Shown one piece after another: positions 51,987-61,556 of a stretch of 64,000 bases of DNA. The notes under the pieces were generated by a model, which made no database searches, had not been told where the DNA came from, and worked only from the letters and a program-made list of their open reading frames with translations. Source of the stretch: Fontibacter flavus (GTDB lineage Bacteria > Bacteroidota > Bacteroidia > Cytophagales > Cyclobacteriaceae); the NCBI RefSeq assembly GCF_042432905.1, contig NZ_JBHLWI010000016.1, positions 1 through 64,000 on the forward strand. The letters are read 5' to 3'. The position numbers and the translations under genes are program-made. Numbering within the stretch: the first letter of the stretch is position 1; every line of letters starts with the position of its first letter.

Positions 51987-53120
51987 ATGGACAAGACAAC
52001 CTTGAAACAGCTTTCGGAATTCAGAAAAACCTTACACCAATACCCCGAACTTTCCGGAGAAGAAAAAGAAACCGCTAAAAGGGTACTGGAGTTTTTTAAG
52101 GGAATCAAACCTGACAAAACCATCAAAGGCTTAGGAGGCACAGGATTGGCCTTTATTTTTGAAGGAAAAGAAAGTGGCCCCACTTCCCTGTTCCGTTGCG
52201 AGTTGGACGGCTTGCCCATCAAAGAAGAAAATGACATCAAATACATCAGCACATTTCCTGGCAAGTCCCATGTCTGCGGGCACGATGGACATATGGCCAT
52301 TATTTCAGGCCTGGGCATAGAACTTTCAAAAAACCGACCGATAAAAGGAAAAGTGATCTTATTGTTCCAACCAGCTGAAGAAACGGGAGAAGGAGCCAAA
52401 GCGGTCTTAGAAGACCCTGAATATGGGCAACTGCAGCCTGATTTTGCTTTTGCCCTCCACAATCTGCCCAATTATGAAACCAATCAGATTGTCTTGAAGA
52501 AAGGACCTTTCGCTGCTGCTTCTACGGGCATGATCATTCAATATAAAGGCCGAAATTCCCATTCCGCACATCCTGAAGCAGGAAACTCCCCTGCTGAAGC
52601 CATGGCCAAGACCATAGTTGCATTGGAAAGATTGCCAGATGCGATGAAAAAATTTACCTTGGTCACCGTGATTCATGCCCAATTAGGGGAAATTGCCTTT
52701 GGTACCACTCCAGGAGAAGCCACTGTCAGGGCTACGCTCAGGGCTTATGAAAATGAGACCAGAGACCTATTGGTCACTTATGCCGAAAAACTCTGCCAGC
52801 AGATTGCCAAGGAATATGGTTTAGAGGTTTCCTTCAGTTACACCGAAACCTTTGCCGCCACACACAATGATCCTGAAGCTTGGGACTTCGGTAATGAGGC
52901 TGCCAAAAAACTGGGATTAAAAACCAAACATATCCGCATACCTTTCAGATGGTCAGAAGATTTTGGTCTTTTCTCAATCCATACCAAGACACTGCTGTTC
53001 GGTCTAGGTTCAGGAAAGAAACAGCCCCAACTGCATGAACCCAATTTTGACTTTCCGGATGAACTGATTCCGACAGGTGTGGGAATGTTTGCGGAAATTG
53101 TACATTTGTTACATACATAA
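51987..53120 (+). CDS. M20-family amidohydrolase (hippurate/IAA-amino acid hydrolase-like)
   Basis: A 377-residue cytoplasmic metallo-amidohydrolase. Metal-binding motifs are RCELDGLPI, VCGHDGHMA and the general-base region FQPAEETGEGA; a lid domain (about 180-290) and a late HEPN-type ligand region (LHEPNFDFPDELI) follow. The family cleaves N-acyl-amino acids, including hippurate, N-acetyl-diaminopimelate and auxin conjugates. Nothing nearby narrows the substrate. Confidence 0.88.
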   Translation: MDKTTLKQLSEFRKTLHQYPELSGEEKETAKRVLEFFKGIKPDKTIKGLGGTGLAFIFEGKESGPTSLFRCELDGLPIKEENDIKYISTFPGKSHVCGHDGHMAIISGLGIELSKNRPIKGKVILLFQPAEETGEGAKAVLEDPEYGQLQPDFAFALHNLPNYETNQIVLKKGPFAAASTGMIIQYKGRNSHSAHPEAGNSPAEAMAKTIVALERLPDAMKKFTLVTVIHAQLGEIAFGTTPGEATVRATLRAYENETRDLLVTYAEKLCQQIAKEYGLEVSFSYTETFAATHNDPEAWDFGNEAAKKLGLKTKHIRIPFRWSEDFGLFSIHTKTLLFGLGSGKKQPQLHEPNFDFPDELIPTGVGMFAEIVHLLHT

Positions 53121-53163
53121 AGAAAGCTAATTCTTAAGAATACAAATCCTTAAAAAATTGACC

Positions 53164-53808
53164 ATGACCAAAATCATTCCATTGAATCCTCTTCCAATAA
53201 AGATGAAGATCAACCTTGAGAATATGCCATTCCCTATTTACAGGAAGGTTTTGATCCCTGCTGATATCAACATGGATGAGCTTCACTTGATCATACAAGT
53301 CGCTATGGGCTGGGAAAATTGTCACCTTTACGAGTTCAGCGATAAGAAAGGTAAGTCTAAAATCAGGGTACAAAATGATATAGATGAGAATGATTTGTGG
53401 GGGAACGATGCTGAATCGTTTGATGCAGGAGAATTGTCGCTAATGGAATTTTTAGAGCATACAGATGGAAAAACCTTCTGGTACTGGTATGACTTTGGGG
53501 ATGACTGGTGGCATAAGATATCGATTCAAAAAGCAACCCAAAAGGATTTGGCCGAATATTATGGCGATACACCTCTATGTACTGAGGCGGCAGGACTTTG
53601 TCCACCAGAGGACTGTGGAGGTCCTTGGGGATTTGCCCAGCTTGTAGAAGCCATCAACGAACCCAAGCATCCTGAGTATAAAAACTATAGAGAATGGCTG
53701 GGAATCAAGGGGAAGAAAAAAATCGATTTCGAAAATGTGGATGTAGAAGAAATCAGCGACAATTTGGATTTGCTTTGGAATGAATGGGTTGATGAGGATG
53801 AGGATTGA
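53164..53808 (+). CDS. pRiA4b ORF-3 family protein
   Basis: A 214-residue acidic protein with the pRiA4b_Orf3 fold: IKINLENMPFPIYRKVLIPAD, the MGWENCHLYEF strand and the YDFGDDWWHKI signature, then TPLCTEAAGLCPPEDCGGPWG. Function of the family is unknown; members occur on plasmids, in integrative elements and in chromosomes. ATG 53164 is chosen over an upstream TTG. It stands alone between an amidohydrolase and an aminotransferase, and no mobile-element genes are near. Confidence 0.9.
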   Translation: MTKIIPLNPLPIKMKINLENMPFPIYRKVLIPADINMDELHLIIQVAMGWENCHLYEFSDKKGKSKIRVQNDIDENDLWGNDAESFDAGELSLMEFLEHTDGKTFWYWYDFGDDWWHKISIQKATQKDLAEYYGDTPLCTEAAGLCPPEDCGGPWGFAQLVEAINEPKHPEYKNYREWLGIKGKKKIDFENVDVEEISDNLDLLWNEWVDEDED

Positions 53809-54106
53809 GTAATCAATACCCTTTAGACAATCCATTAAATTAAAACTTTTCCAAAGTTAAATCATCTCTAAAATTAAACGTTAATAGGATATCTGAACTT
53901 TGGAAAAGGTGACCTTTGCCATGATAGGCAATACTAGTATGTCCATTGTTATAAGATCCTCTTACACCATGGGGTTTCAAAAGTTCATTGTCTCAATATT
54001 CCAACTTGAATTTTTTGATCAATATTTTTTCTGAAACTCCCAAAATGATAAAACCCTAAAATCCCATAATTTTACGGGGTTTTATTTCCAATCATTTTTC
54101 TAATTT
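53809..54106. other. Convergent intergenic region with inverted repeat
   Basis: TTTTCCAAAGTT (53847-53858) is perfectly complementary to AACTTTGGAAAA (53896-53907) over a 37-nt loop. This may help end the pRiA4b ORF-3 transcript. No gene is visible. Confidence 0.5.
54048..54085 (-). terminator. Terminator of the class V aminotransferase gene
   Basis: AAAACCCTAAAAT and ATTTTACGGGGTTTT form a long stem with one bulge; on the minus strand the last arm ends in a T-rich tract. It lies about 22 bp after the stop codon. Confidence 0.7.
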
Positions 54107-55405
54107 CTAACCCGCTATTTTCCCAAGAGCAGCCACCAATCTGTCCAAATCTGAAATCTTAGTATAAACATGCGGAGAAACCCGCACACATTGGATATTA
54201 CCCAAGGAGATGGAAGTAGTATGGATTTTATACTGACTCATGAGTTTACTGCTCAGTTCTGCAGGAGTCAGCCCATCAACAGAAACTCCGGCCAGTGCAC
54301 AGCTATAACTTGGGTGAAATGAAGTGTGGATTTGAACACCTGGAATCTCTATTGCCTTTTTGGCCCAATAATCCTTCAGATACCTCACCCTTTCTTCTTT
54401 CCGTTTGGTTCCTATCGCATTGTGGAAATTTAAGGCTTCTCCTATGCCCTGCTCAATGGGAAAACTTCTCGTTCCCAGATTTTCAAACTTTCGGATATTA
54501 TCACTTTGGGGATCTCCTGCACAGACAAGAGGCCACACTTTACTGATTTTCTCCTTCCTGATCCACAGCATCCCGCTGCCAATTGGTGCGGAAAGGTATT
54601 TATGGAGACTGGTACCAAAATAATCCCCTTCAAGATCCGGAATATTAAAATCCAACAATCCAAATGAATGTGCCCCATCAATTATGACCTCTATACCGTG
54701 TTGATGTGCCATCCGGGAAATCTTTTTGACAGGCATGATCTGTCCGTTCCAATTGACCACATGGGTCAAATGAAGAATTTTGGTTTTTGGAGTGATGGCT
54801 TTTCGGTATTTCTCCACAATTTCATCATCATTTTCCATGGGGAAATCAAAGGTCAACTGCTTATAGACAATCCCCTCCCGTAAAGCACGCTGCTGCCAAG
54901 CTTGCATCATGTTGGGGTAATCTTGGGTACTGCCGATCACTTCATCTCCCTTTTTGAGGTCCAAACCATAAATGACTGTAACCAAAGCCTCTGTAGCATT
55001 CCGGTTGATGGCAACCTCTTCAGGAGAACAACCTCCCAACTTGGCCAATCCTTCCCTCACCCTTTCCCTTCCCTGATCTAAAATCTGCCACATGTAATAA
55101 GACGGCCCCTGATTGGTCATTTGATTGTAGCGTTCCACAGCTTGCTGCACCACTATAGGACTAGGGGAAACACCACCATTATTCAGGATAATGATAGGAG
55201 AAGAACTGGCAGAATACCCCTGTTGGATTACTGACCAATAATCCTCATTACTGGCCAAATCAACAGGGCTCCAATCTGAATAAGAATCATCCAAAGTTTG
55301 CCACGTAGTGGCATGTAATTCATTAAATATGCTGTGGATGGAAAAAGCACCTACAAGGGCACTGGCTTTCTTAATGAAAGATCTTCTGTTTTCTGAGGCA
55401 TTCAT
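54107..55405 (-). CDS. Tat-exported class V aminotransferase (cysteine desulfurase/isopenicillin epimerase-like)
   Basis: A 432-residue PLP enzyme. The N-terminus carries a twin-arginine signal (NRRSFIKKASALVGAF), so it folds in the cytoplasm and is exported. Conserved class V features are the phosphate-binding GGCSPEEVAINRNATEAL, IIDGAHSFG with the PLP-binding Asp, and GTSLHKYLSAPIGSG with the Schiff-base Lys. Homologues include isopenicillin-N epimerase-like and kynureninase-like proteins; no Fe-S assembly genes are near, so a desulfurase role in cofactor synthesis is unlikely. The alanine racemase gene lies 209 bp upstream. The substrate is unknown. Confidence 0.87.
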   Translation of the reverse strand: MNASENRRSFIKKASALVGAFSIHSIFNELHATTWQTLDDSYSDWSPVDLASNEDYWSVIQQGYSASSSPIIILNNGGVSPSPIVVQQAVERYNQMTNQGPSYYMWQILDQGRERVREGLAKLGGCSPEEVAINRNATEALVTVIYGLDLKKGDEVIGSTQDYPNMMQAWQQRALREGIVYKQLTFDFPMENDDEIVEKYRKAITPKTKILHLTHVVNWNGQIMPVKKISRMAHQHGIEVIIDGAHSFGLLDFNIPDLEGDYFGTSLHKYLSAPIGSGMLWIRKEKISKVWPLVCAGDPQSDNIRKFENLGTRSFPIEQGIGEALNFHNAIGTKRKEERVRYLKDYWAKKAIEIPGVQIHTSFHPSYSCALAGVSVDGLTPAELSSKLMSQYKIHTTSISLGNIQCVRVSPHVYTKISDLDRLVAALGKIAG

Positions 55406-55614
55406 AACTGAATCAGGTAGATTTATTGGGTAATCAGCTAATAAGTTGCTAAATAGTTCTTAGAAAACCATGTTGCTATTATCATTTGTTTTGAGTGGTA
55501 AATAAATGTTGTCAGATGATCATTACCAATGGGAAATGGGAAAAATCAAAGGTAATGGAGGAAACAAGCTTTATTTATTGGGGAAACCTATTCATAGGTA
55601 ATCATCAAAATGTT

Positions 55615-56769
55615 TCACTCCACAACCCATCTCGGTATATCCTGAGGCAAGCGGGTCAATAATTCGTAATTGACCTGTTGGGAAGATTCTCCGAAAGAAG
55701 CAATGGTAATCTCTTTATCACCCTGACTCCCAATGATGACCACTTCATCTCCCTGTTGCACCTTTTCCAGATCAGTGACATCCACCGCGACACTGTTCAT
55801 CGTCACAGTTCCCACCACCGGCACAATCATTCCCCCAATCAACACTTTTCCTTGATTGCTCAACATCCTGCTATAACCATGCCCATAACCCACGGGCACC
55901 AAAGCAATGGTCATATCACGAGGGGCCATATAACTGGAGCCATAGCCAATAAAATCTCCCATCTTAACTGCCTTGGTGTTCATGATGGTACTTTTCCAGG
56001 AAATCAACCGTCTTAAGGGATTTTTATTATTGGCCGGCAATGATTGGAACCTATACATATAAGTTTCCTGTGTCGGCCAAAATCCATAAGAAGCAATTCC
56101 TATCCTTACCATATCCATTTTGGTATCGGGATACAGGAGCGTAGCCGCTGAACAGGCAGTATGGCATTTTTCGAAGTCTATATCCTGATCATCAAACCAA
56201 GCTTTGAATTTTTTGAACAATTTAATCTGTTTTCGCACCCGCACATAGTTACTGATACTTTCTGCCCCCGCATAATGTGTACAGAGTCCCTTCAACTCTA
56301 AAAACTCAAGATTGTCCTGCAACAGCTTGGCCAACCATTCCCTGTCTTCCCATTCAAAACCGGTCCGGTGAAAACCTGTCTCTACTTCAACATGAACTTT
56401 GGCCTTTATCCCAAGTTTTTTGGCAACTGCAATCGCCGCCTCAAGTCGGGCAAACTCAAACACATAAAAATTGATGCCTTTCCGGACCAATTCCTCCAGG
56501 TCATCATGATGCAGCATGCCCATGATCATCACTTCACTATGGTGTTTGCTCACATTGCACACACGCAGTGCTTCATCTGCAGAAAATGTGGAAAAATGCC
56601 TAACACCATTTTCCTCTGCTATTTGCACAATGTTTTCAATCCCATGCCCATAGGCATTCCCCTTCACCACCACGGACAAAGCTGTTTTGGGGCCAATTTC
56701 CTTTCTTAAAAATTCTATATTTTTTGTATAGGCGCTTTTGCTGATTTCTATATAAGAAGTATGCTTCAT
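55615..56769 (-). CDS. Alanine racemase-family PLP enzyme
   Basis: A 384-residue fold-type III PLP enzyme. The PLP Lys is in VVKGNAYGHG, the second catalytic residue Tyr is in GYGSSY, and MVRIGIASYGFWP supplies the PLP-contact Arg. Two departures from typical Alr are visible: the position of the carbamylated Lys reads HVEVETGFHRTG (Glu instead of Lys) and the substrate-contact MDQ motif is TMNS. It may be a divergent alanine racemase or an enzyme for a different amino acid. No murF fusion, which many Bacteroidota alr genes show. ATG 56769 is preferred over 56778. Confidence 0.82.
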   Translation of the reverse strand: MKHTSYIEISKSAYTKNIEFLRKEIGPKTALSVVVKGNAYGHGIENIVQIAEENGVRHFSTFSADEALRVCNVSKHHSEVMIMGMLHHDDLEELVRKGINFYVFEFARLEAAIAVAKKLGIKAKVHVEVETGFHRTGFEWEDREWLAKLLQDNLEFLELKGLCTHYAGAESISNYVRVRKQIKLFKKFKAWFDDQDIDFEKCHTACSAATLLYPDTKMDMVRIGIASYGFWPTQETYMYRFQSLPANNKNPLRRLISWKSTIMNTKAVKMGDFIGYGSSYMAPRDMTIALVPVGYGHGYSRMLSNQGKVLIGGMIVPVVGTVTMNSVAVDVTDLEKVQQGDEVVIIGSQGDKEITIASFGESSQQVNYELLTRLPQDIPRWVVE

Positions 56770-56941
56770 ACGCTGCAAATTATAAGATTCAAACTGTTAA
56801 CCTAATTTTTCACTCTCTTCTTACCGATCAATACTGCTTTGGCCAATTCCTTCCCTTTCTTCACTTTTTGCCAGATGGATTATTGGGGAAATTTACTGTA
56901 TGATTAAAAATCGTTATTATCGGGATAGAAATCCCAAAACC

Positions 56942-58996
56942 ATGAAAAAATACCTCATTCCTTTTGTCCTTTTATTTTCCTGTAACAGCACGGAAGTGCC
57001 ACCGCCCGAACCCGTTTATCCTATTCCTTCAGAAAGCCAATTAGCCTGGCATGACCTGGAATATTATGCCTTTGTACATTTCAACATGAATACTTTCTCG
57101 GATATGGAATGGGGCATGGGGGACGAAAGTCCAGAGCAATTCAATCCTACCGAACTGGATACCCGACAATGGGCCAAGGTGGTCAAAGATGCCGGCATGA
57201 AAGGAATCATCATCACAGCCAAACACCATGACGGCTTCTGCCTATGGCCATCAGCCTATACAGAGCATTCGGTAAAAAATTCTCCTTGGAAGGAGGGTAA
57301 AGGTGACCTGATCCGAGAATTGAGGGAGGCTTGTGACGAATACGGTCTTGAAATGGGTATCTATTACTCCCCTTGGGACAGAAACCACGCAGCTTATGGT
57401 ACCCCAGAGTATATCAGCTATATGAGAAACCAATTGAAAGAGTTGCTTACCAATTATGGGGACATCTTCGAAGTATGGTTTGATGGGGCAAATGGCGGCA
57501 CAGGCTATTACGGTGGCGCCAATGAAAACCGTTTTGTGGATAAGTTGACTTATTATGATTGGCCAAAGACTTATGCTTTGGTCAGGGAGCTTCAGCCAAA
57601 AGCCGTAATGTTCAGCGATGGCGGACCAGACGTGAGATGGGTAGGCAATGAAGAGGGTTTTGCTTATGAAACTACCTGGTCGAATCTGATGCGGGATTCG
57701 GTTTATGCCGGTATGCCGGAATATCCTGAAAAATATGCCAGTGGGCAGGAAAACGGAACCCATTGGGTGCCTGCTGAAGCCGATGTATCGATCAGGCCAG
57801 GATGGTATTACCACGCCTATGAAGACCATAAGGTAAAAACCCTTCCCCAACTACTGGACATCTATTACAACAGCATTGGCAGGAATGCCTCGCTGCTGAT
57901 CAACTTCCCTGTAGACCGAAGAGGACTTATCCATGAAAAAGATGTGGAACAGATCATGAAGTTATCCACAAAAATCAAGGAGGATTTTGCGGTGGATTTT
58001 GTACAAAAAGCCAAACTGAGTGCATCCAATGAAAGAGGAAGAGGTTTTGAAATAAGCCAAGTTTTGAAGGAAGATAAAAACAAGTATTGGGCAGCCGAAG
58101 ACGGAGTTATCCACAATGAAATTCTGATTAAATTCCCACAAAAACAGGACATTAACCGATTTTTAGCACAAGAACATATTGCATTGGGACAAAGGATCAA
58201 GGAGTTTACATTAGAAGCCAAAACCCAAAATGGCTGGCAACTTATCCACAAAGGGAGTACAATTGGCACCAAGCGTATATTGAGGTTTGATGAGGTGGAA
58301 ACAGACGAACTGAGATTTACCATTTTAGACGCCAAAGCAAGTCCGACTTTTTCCAGATTAGCGGCGTATCTTGCTCCTAAGCTCATCACAGAACCTTTCT
58401 TCAGAAGAGACCAATCTGGTACTGTCTCCTTATCAATTCCTGAAAAAAGTGTGGATATCTACTATACCCTTGATGGTAGCATACCGGATAGCCAAAGTAA
58501 TCAATACGAAAACCCAATTAAGATCGACAAACCTGTTAGGTTAAATGCTATCAGCTACGATCCTTCTTCGGGCAAAAGCAGTGAGGTTTTTGTAAAAGAC
58601 CTGGACATTGCCAAAGCCCAATGGAAAGTTATCCACACTGAGACGGACGCAGCCAAAGCCATAGATGAGGATCCTTCAACTTTTTGGTCATCCAATAATC
58701 AGGAGCTGACAGTCGATCTGGGTGAAGTTATCCACATCAAAGGCTTCACCTATCTGCCGCCCCAAAACCGTTTCATGCGGGGAGTCATTTCAAAATACTC
58801 CTTCCAAAGTAGCATGGATGGCAAAACCTGGACAGAAAGAGCAAAGGGAGAATTTCCCAATATCCACAATAACCCTATTGAACAGATGATACGCTTTGAA
58901 GATGCGCAGGCAAGATATGTCAAACTCAAATCACTGGGAACCACAGATAATCAAGCCGCATCATTCGCTGAAATTGGGGTCATCACCATAGATTAG
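56942..58996 (+). CDS. Alpha-L-fucosidase (GH29) with CHB_HEX_C and F5/8-type C-terminal domains
   Basis: A 684-residue lipoprotein (lipobox LLFSC near residue 14). About residues 30-350 form the GH29 TIM barrel with KHHDGFCLWPS, YYSPWDRN and the nucleophile Asp181 in EVWFDGANGG. A chitobiase C-terminal-like beta domain (about 475-560) and a discoidin/F5-8 type carbohydrate-binding domain (about 565-680) follow. It removes terminal alpha-L-fucose from oligosaccharides at the cell surface. It is a lone gene without SusC/SusD partners. ATG 56942 is chosen because the longer frame (56900) has no signal-like start. Confidence 0.94.
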   Translation: MKKYLIPFVLLFSCNSTEVPPPEPVYPIPSESQLAWHDLEYYAFVHFNMNTFSDMEWGMGDESPEQFNPTELDTRQWAKVVKDAGMKGIIITAKHHDGFCLWPSAYTEHSVKNSPWKEGKGDLIRELREACDEYGLEMGIYYSPWDRNHAAYGTPEYISYMRNQLKELLTNYGDIFEVWFDGANGGTGYYGGANENRFVDKLTYYDWPKTYALVRELQPKAVMFSDGGPDVRWVGNEEGFAYETTWSNLMRDSVYAGMPEYPEKYASGQENGTHWVPAEADVSIRPGWYYHAYEDHKVKTLPQLLDIYYNSIGRNASLLINFPVDRRGLIHEKDVEQIMKLSTKIKEDFAVDFVQKAKLSASNERGRGFEISQVLKEDKNKYWAAEDGVIHNEILIKFPQKQDINRFLAQEHIALGQRIKEFTLEAKTQNGWQLIHKGSTIGTKRILRFDEVETDELRFTILDAKASPTFSRLAAYLAPKLITEPFFRRDQSGTVSLSIPEKSVDIYYTLDGSIPDSQSNQYENPIKIDKPVRLNAISYDPSSGKSSEVFVKDLDIAKAQWKVIHTETDAAKAIDEDPSTFWSSNNQELTVDLGEVIHIKGFTYLPPQNRFMRGVISKYSFQSSMDGKTWTERAKGEFPNIHNNPIEQMIRFEDAQARYVKLKSLGTTDNQAASFAEIGVITID

Positions 58997-59044
58997 AACC
59001 CTTATTCAAGATACTTCAAATAGCTCTTGGATTGGTGTTATCAA

Positions 59045-59078
59045 AAAAGCTCCTGATTTCTAAATATCAGGAGCTTTT
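59045..59078. terminator. Bidirectional terminator
   Basis: AAAAGCTCCTGAT pairs with ATCAGGAGCTTTT over a short AT loop. It sits between the fucosidase (+) and the small membrane protein of the prmA operon (-). Confidence 0.85.
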
Positions 59079-59085
59079 CATTTTA

Positions 59086-59268
59086 TTATTTGTTCTTATA
59101 CTTTCCCCAAAAGTAACCGGGAAAAATCAGAGCCTTTAACTTCCAGTTATTCTTTTCCAACATACTCAAAGATTGATCTTCATGAACAGCTTTATACATC
59201 TTAGCAGCCAACAAGGTATGGCCTATCAGCAAGAGGAAGACAATCCCGTAAATAATTAATTCATTCAT
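59086..59268 (-). CDS. Small single-helix membrane protein coupled to prmA
   Basis: A 60-residue protein: one transmembrane helix (about 5-24, IIYGIVFLLLIGHTLLAAKM) and a charged helical tail ending in GKYKNK. Its ATG overlaps the prmA stop by 4 bp, which marks translational coupling and makes it a true gene. The family is not recognised. Confidence 0.7.
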   Translation of the reverse strand: MNELIIYGIVFLLLIGHTLLAAKMYKAVHEDQSLSMLEKNNWKLKALIFPGYFWGKYKNK

Positions 59269-60095
59269 AGCTTTTTCAGGACCAAAGCAGCCCAGTTATC
59301 TTTCGTTTTTTGATTGATCAAGTCTAGGCCAAATTCATTGGCTTTCTTTACAATATCCGTAATGTCATGTTCATAAAATCCGCTAAGCAAGAGATTTCCT
59401 CCCTTCTTGACCAAAGAACTATAAACTTCCATTTCGTCTAACAACACATTTTTGTTGATATTGGCCAGGACAATATCAAATTCCCCCTGTGGACGAACAT
59501 CTCTGACAGTGCCTTTACCCATTCTAACATCAGACATGCCATTGAGGTTAAAGTTCTCATCCCCATTTTCGACACACCACTCATCGATATCAAATGCCTC
59601 TATATGCGCTGCTCCAAGTTTATGGGCCATAATGGCCAGAATGCCTGTTCCTGCACCTATATCCAAAACTCTTTTTCCTTGGTGATCCAATTCCAGTTGG
59701 TGGGAAATCATTAGATAAGTGGTGGCATGATGTCCTGTCCCAAAGGACATTTTCGGATTGATCAGGATTTCATATTTGAAGTCCGGTTGTTCCGGATGAA
59801 AAGAAGCCCTGACATACACCTGGTCCCTCACGATAATGGGATCATAATGCTTTTCCCACTCCTCATTCCAGTTAACCTTGGCCATTTTCCCTTCTGAAAC
59901 ATTCAAAGAAGCCGCTTCTTGATATTGTTCAAGCACTTCCTGATAGGAAGCCCTTTCAAAAAGATCCTCTTGGATATAAGCATCAAAGCCCTCGTCCGTT
60001 TCCAGAAAAGAGTCAAAACCAACTTCTGCCAACTCTGCTATCAAAATCTCTCGGAAAGGTTCTGAGCAGGAAAATTTAAATTCCAGGTATTCCAT
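59265..60095 (-). CDS. prmA: Ribosomal protein L11 methyltransferase
   Basis: A 276-residue class I SAM methyltransferase that trimethylates L11 in E. coli. The N-terminal substrate-recognition domain is followed by the SAM motif LDIGAGTGILAIMA, the post-motif VLANINKNVLL and the FGTGHHATT loop typical of PrmA. The gene lies 66 bp after tpiA on the same strand. Confidence 0.95.
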   Translation of the reverse strand: MEYLEFKFSCSEPFREILIAELAEVGFDSFLETDEGFDAYIQEDLFERASYQEVLEQYQEAASLNVSEGKMAKVNWNEEWEKHYDPIIVRDQVYVRASFHPEQPDFKYEILINPKMSFGTGHHATTYLMISHQLELDHQGKRVLDIGAGTGILAIMAHKLGAAHIEAFDIDEWCVENGDENFNLNGMSDVRMGKGTVRDVRPQGEFDIVLANINKNVLLDEMEVYSSLVKKGGNLLLSGFYEHDITDIVKKANEFGLDLINQKTKDNWAALVLKKL

Positions 60096-60161
60096 TTATT
60101 GTAGGATAGTTAAAAGGAAAGAGAGGCAGTGCTATGACTGCCTCCCTTAGATATTTGTCAA

Positions 60162-60923
60162 TTAAAATGATTTTACAATCTCCACAAAATCCCTGGATTT
60201 CAGGGAAGCGCCACCGATCAGACCTCCGTCAACATCCGGCTTGGAGAATATTTCTTGTGCATTAGATGGATTACAGCTACCCCCGTAAAGAATGGAGATA
60301 TTATTGGCCAATTCTTGACCGAACTTACTGCCCAAGTGCTTTCTTATGGCAGCGTGCATTTCTTGTGCCTGCTCCGAGGAAGCTGTCTTCCCTGTTCCTA
60401 TCGCCCAAATTGGCTCATACGCAATCACAATTTTGGACATTTCTTCAGGGCTGAATCCAAAAAGGCTTTCTGTCAACTGCTGTGTCACGTATGCTTCATG
60501 TGTTCCTGCTTCCCTGATCTCAAGTGGCTCTCCACAGCAGAAAATTGGCGTCAAGCCATTTTCTAGGGCCTGCTTGGTCTTAGCGGTCAATAATTCATTT
60601 GACTCCTTGAAATATTCTCTTCTTTCACTATGCCCCAAAATGACAAACTTTGCGCCGAAGGAAGCAAGCATTCCGGCAGAAGTCTCTCCAGTGTAAGCGC
60701 CTGAAGCCTTGTCGGAACAGTTTTGTGAACCCAAATACAAGTTAGGGGTGTCTCCAATCAGTTTTTTAACTGGATACAAATGTGGAAACGGAGGATTGAG
60801 CACAACACTCACATCCTTTACATTTTCATCTTTTAACATATTGACAATCTCAGAGGTAAGTTTTTGCCCCTCATCGAAATTCAAGTTCATTTTCCAGTTT
60901 CCTGCTACAATTTTTTTACGCAT
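60162..60923 (-). CDS. tpiA: Triosephosphate isomerase
   Basis: A 253-residue glycolytic enzyme with NWKMN (catalytic Lys), GHSERR (catalytic His) and AYEPIWAIGTG (catalytic Glu), plus the phosphate-gripping loop 6 (IGTGKTAS) and GGASL near the end. It heads a small operon with prmA and a membrane protein and is divergent from recX. Confidence 0.97.
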   Translation of the reverse strand: MRKKIVAGNWKMNLNFDEGQKLTSEIVNMLKDENVKDVSVVLNPPFPHLYPVKKLIGDTPNLYLGSQNCSDKASGAYTGETSAGMLASFGAKFVILGHSERREYFKESNELLTAKTKQALENGLTPIFCCGEPLEIREAGTHEAYVTQQLTESLFGFSPEEMSKIVIAYEPIWAIGTGKTASSEQAQEMHAAIRKHLGSKFGQELANNISILYGGSCNPSNAQEIFSKPDVDGGLIGGASLKSRDFVEIVKSF

Positions 60924-60948
60924 GGTGTTTAATGGTTTGATGATTAGA

Positions 60949-60979
60949 TTTGAAAAAAATAACCGGTAAAGTTACTTTG
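60949..60979 (+). promoter_or_regulatory. recX promoter
   Basis: TTTG (60949-60952) and TTACTTTG (60972-60979) are separated by 19 nt, matching the Bacteroidota -33/-7 layout with one mismatch in the -7 box. The start codon is 17 bp downstream. Confidence 0.55.
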
Positions 60980-60996
60980 GGCTAAAATTACATAAA

Positions 60997-61512
60997 ATGT
61001 CCTACCCACGAAAAGAATATAACCCTGAACAGCCGAAAAAGTACTGGTCCTTACAAGAAGCTAAAATAAAAATAGCGGCTTATTGTGCTTATCAGGAAAG
61101 ATGTCAGGAAGAGGTGAGGAATAAATTAACGGAAAAAGGAATATACGGTACGCAGGCAGAAGATCTGATTGCCTTGATGATAGAAGAAGGTTTTTTGAAT
61201 GAAGAAAGGTTTGCGCAGGCTTTTGTAAGGGGAAAATACAGGCTGAAGAAATGGGGCAGAATAAAGATCCTGCAAGAGCTGAAATTGCGGAAAATTAGCC
61301 CTAACTGTATCAAATCCGGCATGAAAGAAATCGACCCTGAAGAATATTGGGAATTGCTGATCCATCAAGCCGAAAAAAAATGGCTATCGGTCAAGGATAC
61401 TGATCTTTTCAAAAAGAAATATAAAACCCAGCAATACTTAATGAGCCGTGGCTTTGAAACTGACATGATACAAAATGCCCTCGAAGAGATGATTTCAAGG
61501 CAGAATATTTAA
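60997..61512 (+). CDS. recX: Recombination regulator RecX
   Basis: A 171-residue protein of three-helix repeats, which inhibits or modulates RecA filaments. The pattern CAYQERCQEEVRNKL … IALMIEEGFLNEERFAQAFVRGKYRLKKWGR is the family signature. No recA is in the window. A hypothetical gene follows after 44 bp. Confidence 0.93.
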   Translation: MSYPRKEYNPEQPKKYWSLQEAKIKIAAYCAYQERCQEEVRNKLTEKGIYGTQAEDLIALMIEEGFLNEERFAQAFVRGKYRLKKWGRIKILQELKLRKISPNCIKSGMKEIDPEEYWELLIHQAEKKWLSVKDTDLFKKKYKTQQYLMSRGFETDMIQNALEEMISRQNI

Positions 61513-61556
61513 TTTTTGAAAGGAATAGCGTAATTTGCGAAATATTTGTTCCCCAT

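Noticed and set aside
664..53120. Complete auxin pathway (decarboxylase, oxidase and M20 IAA-conjugate hydrolase)
   Set aside because: The M20 gene is 49 kb from the pair and the family is broad; no aldehyde dehydrogenase is in the neighbourhood. The pair alone is reported instead.
57251..58389. Minus-strand open frames within the fucosidase gene
   Set aside because: They are opposite a gene with clear GH29 domains; no motif, start context or promoter supports them.
41433..58996. Polysaccharide utilisation locus (TonB receptors plus fucosidase)
   Set aside because: There is no SusD homologue; the receptors and the GH29 gene are far apart, on different strands, with separate terminators.
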